A stretch of DNA of 64,000 nt from Streptomyces cyaneus (GTDB lineage: Bacteria; Actinomycetota; Actinomycetes; Streptomycetales; Streptomycetaceae): contig NZ_RQJW01000003.1 of assembly GCF_004028635.1 (NCBI RefSeq), positions 310,001-374,000 of the forward strand. The letters run 5' to 3'. Of this stretch, positions 8,911 through 17,539 are shown one piece after another. A program made the translations under genes and the position numbers. The stretch's first letter is position 1; every line of letters begins with the position of its first letter. The notes under the pieces were generated by a model. It was given only the letters and a program-made list of their open reading frames with translations, was not told the DNA's origin and searched no databases.

Positions 8911-9288
8911 ATGCCGGAACTCAGCCGTCGCCGTGCGCTCACCGCCGCGGCCACCCTCGCCACCGCGGCCGCGGCCGGTGTCCAGACGCTCACCGCCTCC
9001 ACCTCGTCCGCCGCCGGGCACGACCACCACTCCCCCACGTCCTTCGACGAGGTCTACAAGGGCCGCCGGATACAGGGCCGGCCGGCCTCGGGCGGCGGCC
9101 ACCAGCATCACGGTGGCGGATACGCCGTGTTCGTCGACGGAGTGGAGCTGCATGTGATGCGCAACGCCGACGGCAGCTGGATCAGCGTCGTCAGCCACTA
9201 CGACCCGGTGCCCACCCCGCGCGCCGTCGCCCGTGCCGCCGTGGACGAGCTACAGGGCGCCGCACTGCTGCCCTTCCCCGCCAACTGA
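8911..9288 (+). CDS. melC1: Tyrosinase copper-transfer cofactor (caddie) MelC1
   Basis: A 125-residue exported protein that delivers copper to apo-tyrosinase and helps its secretion. It begins with SRRRAL and an Ala/Thr-rich stretch (Tat-type signal), then a His-rich segment ([15 protein letters not shown]) and the conserved core [14 protein letters not shown] and HYDPVPTPR. Tyr97 corresponds to the caddie tyrosine that enters the tyrosinase active site in known structures. GGAGG at 8901-8905 fixes the ATG. melC2 follows after 34 bp, and the two are surely co-transcribed. Confidence 0.95.
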   Translation: MPELSRRRALTAAATLATAAAAGVQTLTASTSSAAGHDHHSPTSFDEVYKGRRIQGRPASGGGHQHHGGGYAVFVDGVELHVMRNADGSWISVVSHYDPVPTPRAVARAAVDELQGAALLPFPAN

Positions 9289-9322
9289 CCTGCCGTACCC
9301 GCACTTTGGAGCACCAGCGACC

Positions 9323-10147
9323 ATGACCGTCCGCAAGAACCAGGCCCTGCTGACCGCCGACGAGAAGCGGCGATTCGTCGCCGCGCTCTTGGAGTTGAAG
9401 CGCAGCGGCCGCTACGACGCGTTCGTCACGACCCACAATGCCTTCATCGTCGGCGACACCGACAACGGGGAGCGCGTCGGCCACCGTTCACCGTCCTTCC
9501 TGCCCTGGCACCGCAGATTCCTGCTCGAGTTCGAGCGTGCGTTGCAGGAGGTGGACGCCTCGGTGGCGCTGCCGTACTGGGACTGGAGCACCGACCGCTC
9601 GATACGGTCCTCGCTGTGGGCGCCCGACTTCCTCGGCGGCACCGGGCGCAGCCGCGACGGTCAGGTGATGGACGGGCCGTTCGCGGCGTCGACCGGCAAC
9701 TGGGCGATCAATGTGCGCGTCGACGGCCGTACGTTTCTGCGCCGCTCGCTCGGCACCGCGGTACGGGAGTTGCCGACCAAGGCCGAGGTGGAGTCCGTGC
9801 TCGCCATGCCGACGTACGACATGGCGCCCTGGAACAGCGGGTCGGACGGTTTCCGCAACCACCTCGAAGGGTGGCGCGGCGTCAATCTGCACAACCGGGT
9901 CCACGTCTGGGTCGGCGGGCACATGGCGACCGGTATGTCACCCAACGACCCGGTGTTCTGGCTGCACCACGCCTACATCGACAAGCTGTGGGCGGACTGG
10001 CAGCGGCGGCACCCCGGCTCCGGCTATCTGCCCGCCGCCGGGACGCCGAACGTGGTCGACCTCAACGACACGATGAAGCCGTGGAACGACGTGCGTCCCG
10101 CCGACCTGCTGGACCACACCGCGCACTACACCTTCGACGCGGCCTGA
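9323..10147 (+). CDS. melC2: Tyrosinase MelC2
   Basis: A 274-residue type 3 copper monooxygenase that oxidises tyrosine and catechols to quinones for melanin. All six copper ligands are visible: His38, His54 and His63 for CuA, and His190, His194 and His216 for CuB. Length and ligand spacing match characterised Streptomyces tyrosinases almost exactly. It has no signal peptide of its own and is exported with MelC1. No further melanin genes surround the pair. Confidence 0.97.
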   Translation: MTVRKNQALLTADEKRRFVAALLELKRSGRYDAFVTTHNAFIVGDTDNGERVGHRSPSFLPWHRRFLLEFERALQEVDASVALPYWDWSTDRSIRSSLWAPDFLGGTGRSRDGQVMDGPFAASTGNWAINVRVDGRTFLRRSLGTAVRELPTKAEVESVLAMPTYDMAPWNSGSDGFRNHLEGWRGVNLHNRVHVWVGGHMATGMSPNDPVFWLHHAYIDKLWADWQRRHPGSGYLPAAGTPNVVDLNDTMKPWNDVRPADLLDHTAHYTFDAA

Positions 10148-10153
10148 GACGCC

Positions 10154-10174
10154 GTCCGCACCGCCCGTGCGGAC
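10154..10174. terminator. Convergent terminator of melC operon
   Basis: GTCCGCAC and GTGCGGAC form a perfect 8 bp stem around CGCCC, 7 bp after the melC2 stop and 7 bp before the end of the opposing rnhA gene. It can serve both strands. Confidence 0.7.
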
Positions 10175-10180
10175 CGCCCG

Positions 10181-10861
10181 TCAGGCCTCGGCGGTACGGC
10201 AGTCCGGGTGGCCCCAGCCCTGGGCGTTCTTGGCGATGGACTCGCCCGCCGCGTAGCTGCGGCCGCAGATGCAGCGGCCCGGGAACTTGGCCTTGATGGT
10301 GCGGGAGGAGTTGCCGTTCTTCCGGGTGGCCGCCGCCTTGCGGCGCGGGGCCTTGGCCGACGGGGTGTCCGGGGAGGGCGGCGGCTCGGGTGAGCCGAGG
10401 CCGCTGCCCGCGGACTCCTGCACGGTGGCCGCCTGGCTGGCGGCGCGGTCGGCGAAGTCGTTCAGCCGGTCGCCGTCGACCTGGTGGGCGGGGACGTAGC
10501 GGAACTCGACGGTGCGGCCGTCGAGCAGTTCGTCGATGCGCACGACCAGGTCCTGGTTGGCGACCGGCTTGCCGGCGGCCGTCTTCCAGCCGTTGCGCTT
10601 CCAGCCCGGCAGCCAGGTGGTGACGGCCTTCATGGCGTACTGCGAGTCCATCCGGATCTCCAGCGGTACGCCGGGGTCGGTCGCCGTGAGCAGGCGTTCC
10701 AGTGCGGTGAGTTCCGCGACGTTGTTGGTGGCCCGCCCGAGCGGGCCCGCCTCCCAGCGGGTGGGGGTCTCCTCCTCGTCGGCGACGACCCAGGCCCAGC
10801 CCGCCGGCCCGGGGTTTCCCTTCGAAGCCCCGTCGCACGCGGCCACAACTCGTTCACGCAT
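10181..10861 (-). CDS. rnhA: Ribonuclease HI with Cys-containing C-terminal extension
   Basis: A 226-residue protein. Residues 1-145 form an RNase H domain that cleaves RNA in RNA-DNA hybrids: Asp10 in CDGASKGNPGPAG, Glu50 in NVAELTAL, Asp72 in MDSQYAMK, His126 in PAHQ and Asp138 in FADRAA. A basic linker (APRRKAAATRK) leads to a 45-residue tail with CICGRSYAAGES and GWGHPDC, which looks like a small metal-binding or nucleic-acid-binding finger. Standard RNase HI enzymes of about 150 residues lack this tail. Confidence 0.92.
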   Translation of the reverse strand: MRERVVAACDGASKGNPGPAGWAWVVADEEETPTRWEAGPLGRATNNVAELTALERLLTATDPGVPLEIRMDSQYAMKAVTTWLPGWKRNGWKTAAGKPVANQDLVVRIDELLDGRTVEFRYVPAHQVDGDRLNDFADRAASQAATVQESAGSGLGSPEPPPSPDTPSAKAPRRKAAATRKNGNSSRTIKAKFPGRCICGRSYAAGESIAKNAQGWGHPDCRTAEA

Positions 10862-10909
10862 GCGCCGATCATGCCATGGTCGGGCCGGGTGACCGGTCGC
10901 GGAGGGGGT

Positions 10910-11713
10910 TCAGGAGACGTCGCCGAGCTTCGGCATCTCGCCCTCGGTGGTGCCGGTGTCGATCACCGAGAAGTTCGCGCCCTGCGGGTCGCTCAGCGCG
11001 GCGAACCGGCCGAACGGGCTGCTCATCGGGCCGAACCGCAGCACAGCGCCGAGCTTGGTCGCCTTGGCGACGGCGTCGTCGCAGTCGGGGACGTTGAAGT
11101 AGACGTTGATGTAAGGCGGGACCTCGGGCGGGAAGTCGTCGGTCATCTTCATCCGGCCGAGGGCCATGGTCCCCTCGCCGAGGGTGTAGAGGCGGAAGTC
11201 GATCGCGTCGTCCTCCATCTGCTGCTGCCCGTAGCCGAACACGGCGGGGAAGAAGCCGTCGGACTTCTCCGGCTCGCGCGCGAAGACCTCCGCCCAGCAG
11301 AAGGCGCCGGCCTCGTCCATCGACGTGTCGAAACCCTCGTGGGTGCCGGCCTGCCACACCCCGAAGACGACGCCGCCGGGGTCGCGGGCCAGGCACATGC
11401 TGCCGAAGTCACCGACCGCCATCGGCTCCATCAGGATCTCCCCGCCGTTCTCACGGATCTTGGCGGCGGTCGCGGCTACGTCGGCGGCGGCGAAGTAGAG
11501 GCACCACTGCGACATGCCCTCCTGGCCCGGCATGGGCGGGACGACCGCGGCGGCGGCCTTGCCGTTCGCGTAGGCCTGGGTGTAGTTGCCGAACTCCGAC
11601 GATGCCTCGCCGAAGGTCCAGCCGAGGACATCGCCGTAGAAGCTCTTGGCTCCCTCGACGTCGCTGAACATCGCGTCGGCCCAACAGGGGGTTCCTTCAG
11701 GTTGCACGGCCAT
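10910..11713 (-). CDS. Two-domain VOC (glyoxalase-like) protein
   Basis: A 267-residue protein made of two consecutive vicinal-oxygen-chelate domains, residues 5-125 and 135-258. Each has the FYGDVLGW/FFPAVFGY-type helix and the DPGG/DPQG turn. Such double-domain proteins in actinomycetes are often called hydroxylases or CFP30B-like, but their reactions are uncertain. GGAAGAGGG precedes the ATG. It is divergent from the alcohol dehydrogenase gene with 119 bp between starts. Confidence 0.85.
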   Translation of the reverse strand: MAVQPEGTPCWADAMFSDVEGAKSFYGDVLGWTFGEASSEFGNYTQAYANGKAAAAVVPPMPGQEGMSQWCLYFAAADVAATAAKIRENGGEILMEPMAVGDFGSMCLARDPGGVVFGVWQAGTHEGFDTSMDEAGAFCWAEVFAREPEKSDGFFPAVFGYGQQQMEDDAIDFRLYTLGEGTMALGRMKMTDDFPPEVPPYINVYFNVPDCDDAVAKATKLGAVLRFGPMSSPFGRFAALSDPQGANFSVIDTGTTEGEMPKLGDVS

Positions 11714-11832
11714 GACTGCGGCCCTCTTCCAGCTTGGCTAGTTGTCCGGATTCTCACGCTAGTCACCCGGAGGTCCGGTCGCGCGCCGAATGGACGCTTC
11801 CGTTCCAGACTGGGGAAGGAGGCGGACACGGT

Positions 11833-12855
11833 ATGACGGGCGGGACGATGCGCGCATGGTCGGTGGTCGAGCCGGGGCCGGTGGAGGAAGAGCCCCTGCG
11901 GCTCGTCGAGAAGCCGGTGCCGGTGCCGGAGGACGACGAGCTGCTCGTGCGGGTGCGCGCCAGCGGGGTGTGCCGTACGGATCTGCACGTCGTCGAGGGG
12001 GATCTGCCGGTGCACCGGCCGGGGGTCACGCCGGGGCACGAGGTGGTCGGTGAGGTGGCCGGGGTCGGGGCTGCGGTGCGCGGCTTCGACATCGGGGAGC
12101 GGGTGGGGGTGGCCTGGCTGCGGCGCACCGACGGCACCTGCGTCCACTGTGCGCGCGGCGCCGAGAACCTGTGCCCGGCCTCGCGGTACACGGGCTGGGA
12201 CGCCGACGGCGGTTACGCGCAGTACACGACCGTACCGGCCGCGTACGCCTACCGGCTGCCGGGCGGCATCGACGACGTGACGTGCGCGCCGCTGCTGTGC
12301 GCCGGGATCATCGGCTACCGCGCGCTGCGGCGGGCGGCGCTGCCGCCGGGCGGGCGGCTCGGGCTGTACGGGTTCGGGGGCAGCGCCCATCTGTGCGCGC
12401 AGGTGGCGCTGGCCGAGGGCGCCACCGTGCACGTGCTGACGCGGGGCGCGGCCGCGCGGAAGCTGGCGCTCGACCTGGGTGCCGCATCGGCGCGCGACGC
12501 GTACGAGATGCCGCCGCAGCCGCTGGACAGCGCGATCCTGTTCGCGCCGGTCGGCGACCTGGTCCCGGTGGCGCTGCGGGCCCTCGACCGGGGCGGCACG
12601 CTGGCGATCGCCGGCATCCACCTCAGCGATGTCCCGGCGCTGCGCTACGAGAGCGAGCTCTTCTACGAGAAGCAGCTGCGCAGCGTCACCTCCAACACGC
12701 GCGCGGACGGCCGGGAGTTCCTGGCGCTCGCCGCCGAGCACGCCGTACACGCCACGACGCACACGTACCCGCTGTCGCGGGCGGACGAGGCGCTGCGGGA
12801 TCTGAAGGCGGGCCGGTTCGACGGGGCGGCGGTGCTGGTGGACGACCTGTCCTGA
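11833..12855 (+). CDS. Zinc-dependent alcohol dehydrogenase (AdhA type)
   Basis: A 340-residue medium-chain dehydrogenase. Catalytic zinc ligands are Cys47 (GVCRTDLH) and His69/Glu70 (GHE); the nucleotide motif is [17 protein letters not shown]. The segment [20 protein letters not shown] places it with mycobacterial AdhA-like enzymes. In the structural-zinc lobe only Cys103, Cys106 and Cys114 are present; the usual first cysteine is Asp100, so that zinc may be absent or oddly ligated. GGAAGGAGG at 11814-11822 supports ATG 11833; ATG 11848 is an alternative. Confidence 0.9.
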   Translation: MTGGTMRAWSVVEPGPVEEEPLRLVEKPVPVPEDDELLVRVRASGVCRTDLHVVEGDLPVHRPGVTPGHEVVGEVAGVGAAVRGFDIGERVGVAWLRRTDGTCVHCARGAENLCPASRYTGWDADGGYAQYTTVPAAYAYRLPGGIDDVTCAPLLCAGIIGYRALRRAALPPGGRLGLYGFGGSAHLCAQVALAEGATVHVLTRGAAARKLALDLGAASARDAYEMPPQPLDSAILFAPVGDLVPVALRALDRGGTLAIAGIHLSDVPALRYESELFYEKQLRSVTSNTRADGREFLALAAEHAVHATTHTYPLSRADEALRDLKAGRFDGAAVLVDDLS

Positions 12856-13045
12856 GCGCCGCCACTCGGGCGTGCGGGAGCACGGGAGGGGAGCGGGACC
12901 ACTCACGGTGCGTCCACTGCCTCACGCGGCAGGTTTGCACCTCCAGGGCCTGAAGACGCCCCTTTCACGCCCTGATCCATTGGTCACGGCGACTGTTTGG
13001 CTAGGACGCGCGCACGGTCAGCCCGCTCACCTCCCAGGAGTGAAT

Positions 13046-14488
13046 GTGTCCACACCGGACAGCGCCACCGGTCCCGCCGTCGACGAACCCGACCCCGAGC
13101 CGAACTCCGACGCTCAGCTCACCAGTCTCAGCACCCAGGCCGCCCGGCAGCTCGCCACAACCACCAAGTCCGAACCCCAGATGCAGGCGATCAGCTCGCG
13201 CTGGCTGCTGCGGATGCTGCCCTGGGTGGATGTGAAGGGCGGCACCTACCGGGTCAACCGCCGTCTGCAACTGCGCGTCGGCCGGGGCCGGGTGCAGTTC
13301 GACCAGAACGGCGCCGACGACATCAAGGTCATCCCCGAGACCCTCACCGAGCTGCCGGTCCTGCGCGGCTACGACGACATCGACGTGCTCAGAGAGGTCG
13401 CCAGCCGGTTCCGGGTCCGTGAGGTCCGCGCCGGACAGGTGCTCGTCGAGGCAGGGCAACCCGTCACGGAGGCCTATCTGGTCGTGCACGGCCGGTTCAC
13501 CCGCTTCACCGAGGGCAAGTACGGCGAGGAGGAGATCCTCGGGGTCGTCACCGACGGCGACCAGATGGGCGACGAAGGCATCGGCCAGCCCGACCCGCTG
13601 TGGCTGAGCTCGGTGCGGGCGGAGACCGCCGGCGTGCTGCTCGTGCTCCCCTGGACCGTGGTCCAGGAGTTCACCGACCGGGTCCCGTCCCTCGCGGCGC
13701 ATCTGGAGGCCTACGCCGCGCGGCAGAGCCTCCCCATGAACCGCAAGGGCGAGGCCGACGTTCCGGTGCAGGCGGGCCACGTCGGCGAGCCGACCATCAA
13801 CGGCGGGTACGTCGACTACGACCTGGCCCCGCGCGAGTACGAGCTGTCCCTGACCCAGACCGTGCTGCGCGTGCACACCCGGGTCGCCGACCTCTACAAC
13901 AACCCGATGAACCAGACCGAGCAGCAACTGAGGCTGACGGTCGAGGAGATCCGCGAACGCCAGGAGTGGGAGCTGGTCAACAACCGGGAGTTCGGGCTGC
14001 TGCACAACGTGGACTACGGGCAGCGCATCAGCACCTTCACCGGGCCGCCCACCCCGGACGACATGGACGAACTGCTGTCGATGCGCCGCAAGACCAAGAT
14101 GTTCATCGCCCATCCGAAGGCGATCGCGGCGTTCTTCCGGCAGTGCAACCGGCGCGGTCTGGTGCCCGGCACCGCGAGCGTGGAGGGGCATGAGATCCCC
14201 GCCTGGCGCGGGGTCCCGATCTTCCCCTGCAACAAGATCCCGATCAGCCCGCAGCACACCAGCAGCATCATCGCGCTGCGCACCGGGGAGGACGACCAGG
14301 GCGCCATCGGGCTCTACCAGACGGGGATCCCGGAGGAGCACCAGCCCGGTCTGAACGTGCGGTTCATGGGCATCGACGCCAACTCGATCATCCGCTACCT
14401 CGTCACCGCCTACTACTCGATGGCGATCCTCGTCCCCGACGCCGTCGGGATCCTGGAGAACGCCCAGATCGGCCGGACGGCCGAGTGA
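13046..14488 (+). CDS. Family 2B encapsulin shell protein with cyclic-nucleotide-binding-type insertion
   Basis: A 480-residue protein that should self-assemble into an HK97-fold icosahedral shell. Residues 1-45 are a disordered, acidic N-arm. Residues 46-104 and 226-480 form the shell fold (E-loop region [15 protein letters not shown]; later [24 protein letters not shown] and [13 protein letters not shown] elements). Residues 105-225 are an inserted cNMP-binding-like beta-roll, the mark of family 2B. The insert keeps the roll but has a degenerate phosphate-binding cassette ([18 protein letters not shown]). GTG 13046 has AGGAG 5 bp upstream. The next two genes are the terpene cyclase cargo and GPP methyltransferase, 16 and 50 bp apart. 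It belongs to the EshA-like group formerly described only as cyclic-nucleotide-binding proteins. Confidence 0.93.
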   Translation: MSTPDSATGPAVDEPDPEPNSDAQLTSLSTQAARQLATTTKSEPQMQAISSRWLLRMLPWVDVKGGTYRVNRRLQLRVGRGRVQFDQNGADDIKVIPETLTELPVLRGYDDIDVLREVASRFRVREVRAGQVLVEAGQPVTEAYLVVHGRFTRFTEGKYGEEEILGVVTDGDQMGDEGIGQPDPLWLSSVRAETAGVLLVLPWTVVQEFTDRVPSLAAHLEAYAARQSLPMNRKGEADVPVQAGHVGEPTINGGYVDYDLAPREYELSLTQTVLRVHTRVADLYNNPMNQTEQQLRLTVEEIRERQEWELVNNREFGLLHNVDYGQRISTFTGPPTPDDMDELLSMRRKTKMFIAHPKAIAAFFRQCNRRGLVPGTASVEGHEIPAWRGVPIFPCNKIPISPQHTSSIIALRTGEDDQGAIGLYQTGIPEEHQPGLNVRFMGIDANSIIRYLVTAYYSMAILVPDAVGILENAQIGRTAE

Positions 14489-14504
14489 CCGCGTGGAGCA
14501 CGCC

Positions 14505-15551
14505 ATGAGCACGTCGTCCACCTTCTCGCTGCCGGGCCCGCCGAACCTGGCGAGCAGCCTGAACGCCCGGCGCGGCGGCGCGATCCCGGGGCTGCGGTAC
14601 CGGGAGGTCGCCCCCGCCGACCCCGAGAAAGCCGCGGAGGTCGATCGCAGGCTGGAGGACTGGGCGCGGCGCCTCGATCTGTTCCCCGAGGCGTGGAACG
14701 GGGACTTCACGGGGTTCCAGTTCGGGCGTGCCGTGGTGCTCCAGCATCCGGAGGCGGTCGATCTGGAGCGTCTGACGGTCGCCGGGGAGCTGTTGCTCGC
14801 CGAGAACGTCGTCGACTCCTGCTACTGCGAGGAGGACGAGGGCCGGGGCGGGGAGCGCCGGGGTCTCGCGGGCCGGCTGATCATGGCCCAGTCGGCGATC
14901 GACCCCTTCCACGGCATTCCGGAACACGAAGAGGAGTGGCGGCTGGGGGTGCGGGCCGACGGTCCGCTGCGCTCGTACCACTTCGCCCTCCAGGACTACG
15001 CCGACCTCGCCACGCCCAGCCAGACCGACCGCTTCGTGCACGACATCGCCCGGCTGCACATGGGCTACCTCGCCGAGGCCGCCTGGGCGGAGACCGGGTA
15101 TGTGCCCAGGGTCTGGGAGTACCTGGTGATGCGGCAGTTCAACAACTTCCGTCCCTGTCTGTCGATCGTGGACGCCGTGGACGGCTACGAACTGCCCGAG
15201 GCGCTCTACGCCCGGCCCGAGATCCAGCGGGTGACGGCGCTCGCCTGCAACGCGACCACGATCGTCAACGACCTGTACTCCTTCACCAAGGAGCTGGCGA
15301 GCGATCCGACGCATCTCAACCTGCCGCAGGTCATCGCCGCGAACGAGCGGTGCGGGCTCAAGGCCGCCTATCTGAAGGCCGTCGAGATCCACAACCAGAT
15401 CATGGACGCCTTCGACGAGGAGTCGGCCGTGCTGGCCGCCACCTCGCCGCTCGTCGAGCGCTACACCCGGAGCCTGTCCGACTGGGTGGCCGGCAACCAC
15501 GAGTGGCACGCCACCAACACCCACCGCTACCACCTGCCCAACTACTGGTAA
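14505..15551 (+). CDS. 2-methylisoborneol synthase-type terpene cyclase, encapsulin cargo
   Basis: A 348-residue class I terpene synthase expected to cyclise 2-methyl-GPP to the earthy odorant 2-methylisoborneol. The metal motif is D104SCYCEE, the NSE triad N255DLYSFTKE263, and RY at 341-342 lies near the C-terminus. The region from GAIPGLRYREV onward aligns with known 2-MIB synthases. The N-terminal part before it is only about 25 residues, against more than 100 Pro-rich residues in the S. coelicolor enzyme as I recall it, but it keeps SLPGPPNLASSL, which resembles a Gly-Pro cargo-loading motif. No start codon lies further upstream than GTG 14493. ATG 14505 has GGAG 6 bp before it. Confidence 0.9.
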   Translation: MSTSSTFSLPGPPNLASSLNARRGGAIPGLRYREVAPADPEKAAEVDRRLEDWARRLDLFPEAWNGDFTGFQFGRAVVLQHPEAVDLERLTVAGELLLAENVVDSCYCEEDEGRGGERRGLAGRLIMAQSAIDPFHGIPEHEEEWRLGVRADGPLRSYHFALQDYADLATPSQTDRFVHDIARLHMGYLAEAAWAETGYVPRVWEYLVMRQFNNFRPCLSIVDAVDGYELPEALYARPEIQRVTALACNATTIVNDLYSFTKELASDPTHLNLPQVIAANERCGLKAAYLKAVEIHNQIMDAFDEESAVLAATSPLVERYTRSLSDWVAGNHEWHATNTHRYHLPNYW

Positions 15552-15601
15552 TGCGCGACCGAATGACAGAACGTCACACGCACCAGCACGAGGAGTCACC
15601 G

Positions 15602-16480
15602 TTGACCATCGCCCCCGAAGCCGGCACCAAGACCGTCCCGGTGCCGTCCCAGTCCACGTACCAGACCCGCGTCGCGGACTACTGGAACGCCGAGGAGAAC
15701 CCGGTCAACCTCGAACTCGGAAAGATCGACGACCTGTACCACCATCACTACGGCATCGGCGACGCCGACCGCTCCGTGCTCGACGAACCCGATCCCGGGC
15801 TGCGCAGCGAACGCATCACCGCCGAACTGCACCGGCTGGAACACGCCCAGGCCGAACTGCTCGCCACCCACCTGGGCCCGCTGACGCCCGCCGATCGGGT
15901 CTTCGACGCCGGCTGCGGACGCGGCGGCGGCAGCGTGGTGGCGCATCTGCGCTACGGCTGCCAGGCGGACGGCGTCACGCTCTCCGCCAAGCAGGCCCAG
16001 TTCGCCAACGAGCAGGCCCGCAAGCGGAGCATCGACGACCGGGTCCGCTACCACTGCCGCAACATGCTCGACACCGGGCTGCCGTCCGGGGAGTTCGCGG
16101 CGTCGTGGAACAACGAGTCCACGATGTACGTCGAGCTGGACCTGCTGTTCGCCGAGCACGCCCGGCTGCTGCGCCGCGGCGGGCGCTATGTGGTGATCAC
16201 CGGCTGCTACAACGACACCTACGGGCGTGCCTCCCGTGAGGTGTCGCTCATCAACGCCCACTACATCTGCGACATCCACCCGCGCTCGGCCTACTTCCGG
16301 GCCATGGCCCGCAACCGGCTGGTCCCGGTCCATGTGCAGGACCTGACCGAGGCGACCATCCCCTACTGGGAGCTGCGCCGCGAGGCCGAGCACCTGGTGA
16401 CGGGCATCGAGGACACGTTCCTGACCGCGTACAAGAACGGCAGCTTCCAGTACCTGCTGATCGCGGCGGACCGCGTCTGA
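15602..16480 (+). CDS. Geranyl diphosphate 2-C-methyltransferase
   Basis: A 292-residue SAM-dependent methyltransferase that makes 2-methyl-GPP, the substrate of the upstream cyclase. It has motif I DAGCGRGGGS at residues 102-111, the LYHHHYGIG signature at 45-53, SWNNESTMYV and the C-terminal FQYLLIAADRV, all typical of this enzyme. TTG 15602 is preferred because GAGGAG stands 6 bp upstream and the length then equals the family norm; an ATG at 15551 overlapping the cyclase stop codon would add 17 residues. Confidence 0.93.
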   Translation: MTIAPEAGTKTVPVPSQSTYQTRVADYWNAEENPVNLELGKIDDLYHHHYGIGDADRSVLDEPDPGLRSERITAELHRLEHAQAELLATHLGPLTPADRVFDAGCGRGGGSVVAHLRYGCQADGVTLSAKQAQFANEQARKRSIDDRVRYHCRNMLDTGLPSGEFAASWNNESTMYVELDLLFAEHARLLRRGGRYVVITGCYNDTYGRASREVSLINAHYICDIHPRSAYFRAMARNRLVPVHVQDLTEATIPYWELRREAEHLVTGIEDTFLTAYKNGSFQYLLIAADRV

Positions 16481-16515
16481 ACGACCGTTCTCAACGACCG
16501 TTCTGAACAACCGTC
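16478..16515. repeat. Three 13 bp tandem repeats starting at stop codon
   Basis: TGAACGACCGTTC, TCAACGACCGTTC and TGAACAACCGTC follow one another without gap. The first unit contains the methyltransferase TGA. The array lies just before the operon terminator. Confidence 0.75.
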
Positions 16516-16518
16516 AGG

Positions 16519-16555
16519 CCCGCGTCGGCCACGGGCATTCCGTGGCCGACGCGGG
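16519..16555 (+). terminator. Strong terminator of encapsulin/2-MIB operon
   Basis: Arms at 16519-16534 and 16540-16555 form a perfect 16 bp GC-rich stem with a GCATT loop, 38 bp after the methyltransferase stop. It ends the three-gene operon. Confidence 0.9.
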
Positions 16556-16624
16556 TCTTCCGCCGTGGGCCCGGCTGTGCTTGCCTGGGGAGCCGTTTTC
16601 GGTGTCCGGGGCGGGAGTTGCCGT

Positions 16625-17533
16625 ATGCGCAAGCCGTGGATCGTCGGGGTGCTGCTGGCCGCCGTGCTCCTCGGGGCGTGCGGGGACCCGGCGTCCGGGC
16701 CCGAAGCCGCCGCGCCCCCCGAGGTGCCTCAGGCGTCGGCCACCACCCATCAGCGGGCGCCCGCCTCGCCCGGCACCTCTGCGAAGGCGCCCGCCGCGAA
16801 GGCGCCCTCCGTGCTGTATCTGGGCGACTCGCTGGCGATGGAGGCGCAGAAGGTGCTCGGGCAGGAGCTGCGCCGCGACCTGCGGGCGACGTACACGAGC
16901 GCCCCGTACTCGGGGACCACCCTGTGCGACTACCTGGAGGGAACGGGCAAGCGGTCCCTCGTGCCGGTGGCGGACAAGGCGGCCGCCCTGGTGCGCCGGC
17001 TTCGGCCGGACTTCGTGGTGCTGCAGTTCTGGGGCAACGCGTGGGGTTACACGCCGTGCATGGACGGGATCACGTACGACGCCTCCCCCGGGAAGTACTT
17101 CGAGCGGTACGCGGCCGACATGGAGCGGCTCGCCGACCAGATCGCCGCTGCCGGGGACGCCCGAATCGTCTGGGTGTCGCAGGGCCCGGACCCGATCACT
17201 CCCGACCGGGTCCGGCGCATCAACGCCCTCTACGAGGCGCAGGCCGCCGCCTCGGAGGACCTGGTCGCCGACGCGGGCAAGGCGGTGAGTGCGGCCGGGG
17301 CGCGCTACTCCTGGGTGCAGTACCTGCCGTGCACGGGGTACGAGCGCGAACTCTCCGGGTACTGCACTCAGCCGGGCCGGGATCGGACGGCGCTGCACCG
17401 CGACGACGACTACCTGCACTTCTGTCTGGCGCCCACGACGTCGACGCCGAAGCCGTGCCCGGTCCGCTCCCCCGGGATCCTGCGGATCGCCAGGGAGATC
17501 ACACGGATGATCGGCAGAGCCGAGCTCGGCTAG
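16625..17533 (+). CDS. SGNH/GDSL-type esterase lipoprotein
   Basis: A 302-residue exported lipoprotein. The signal MRKPWIVGVLLAAVLLGAC has a lipobox with Cys19, followed by a Pro/Ala linker to about residue 60. The hydrolase domain shows block I YLGDSLAMEA (Ser69), an FWGNAWGY block with the Asn, and a C-terminal DDDYLHF block with the Asp-His pair. It may deacylate cell-envelope sugars or lipids. GGGAG precedes the ATG. Its stop lies 7 bp from the convergent VOC gene. Confidence 0.85.
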   Translation: MRKPWIVGVLLAAVLLGACGDPASGPEAAAPPEVPQASATTHQRAPASPGTSAKAPAAKAPSVLYLGDSLAMEAQKVLGQELRRDLRATYTSAPYSGTTLCDYLEGTGKRSLVPVADKAAALVRRLRPDFVVLQFWGNAWGYTPCMDGITYDASPGKYFERYAADMERLADQIAAAGDARIVWVSQGPDPITPDRVRRINALYEAQAAASEDLVADAGKAVSAAGARYSWVQYLPCTGYERELSGYCTQPGRDRTALHRDDDYLHFCLAPTTSTPKPCPVRSPGILRIAREITRMIGRAELG

Positions 17534-17539
17534 CGTGCC

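Noticed and set aside
8911..10147. Tyrosinase pair as part of a larger melanin or antibiotic cluster
   Set aside because: Flanking genes are unrelated housekeeping genes; melC1-melC2 stand alone as a two-gene operon.
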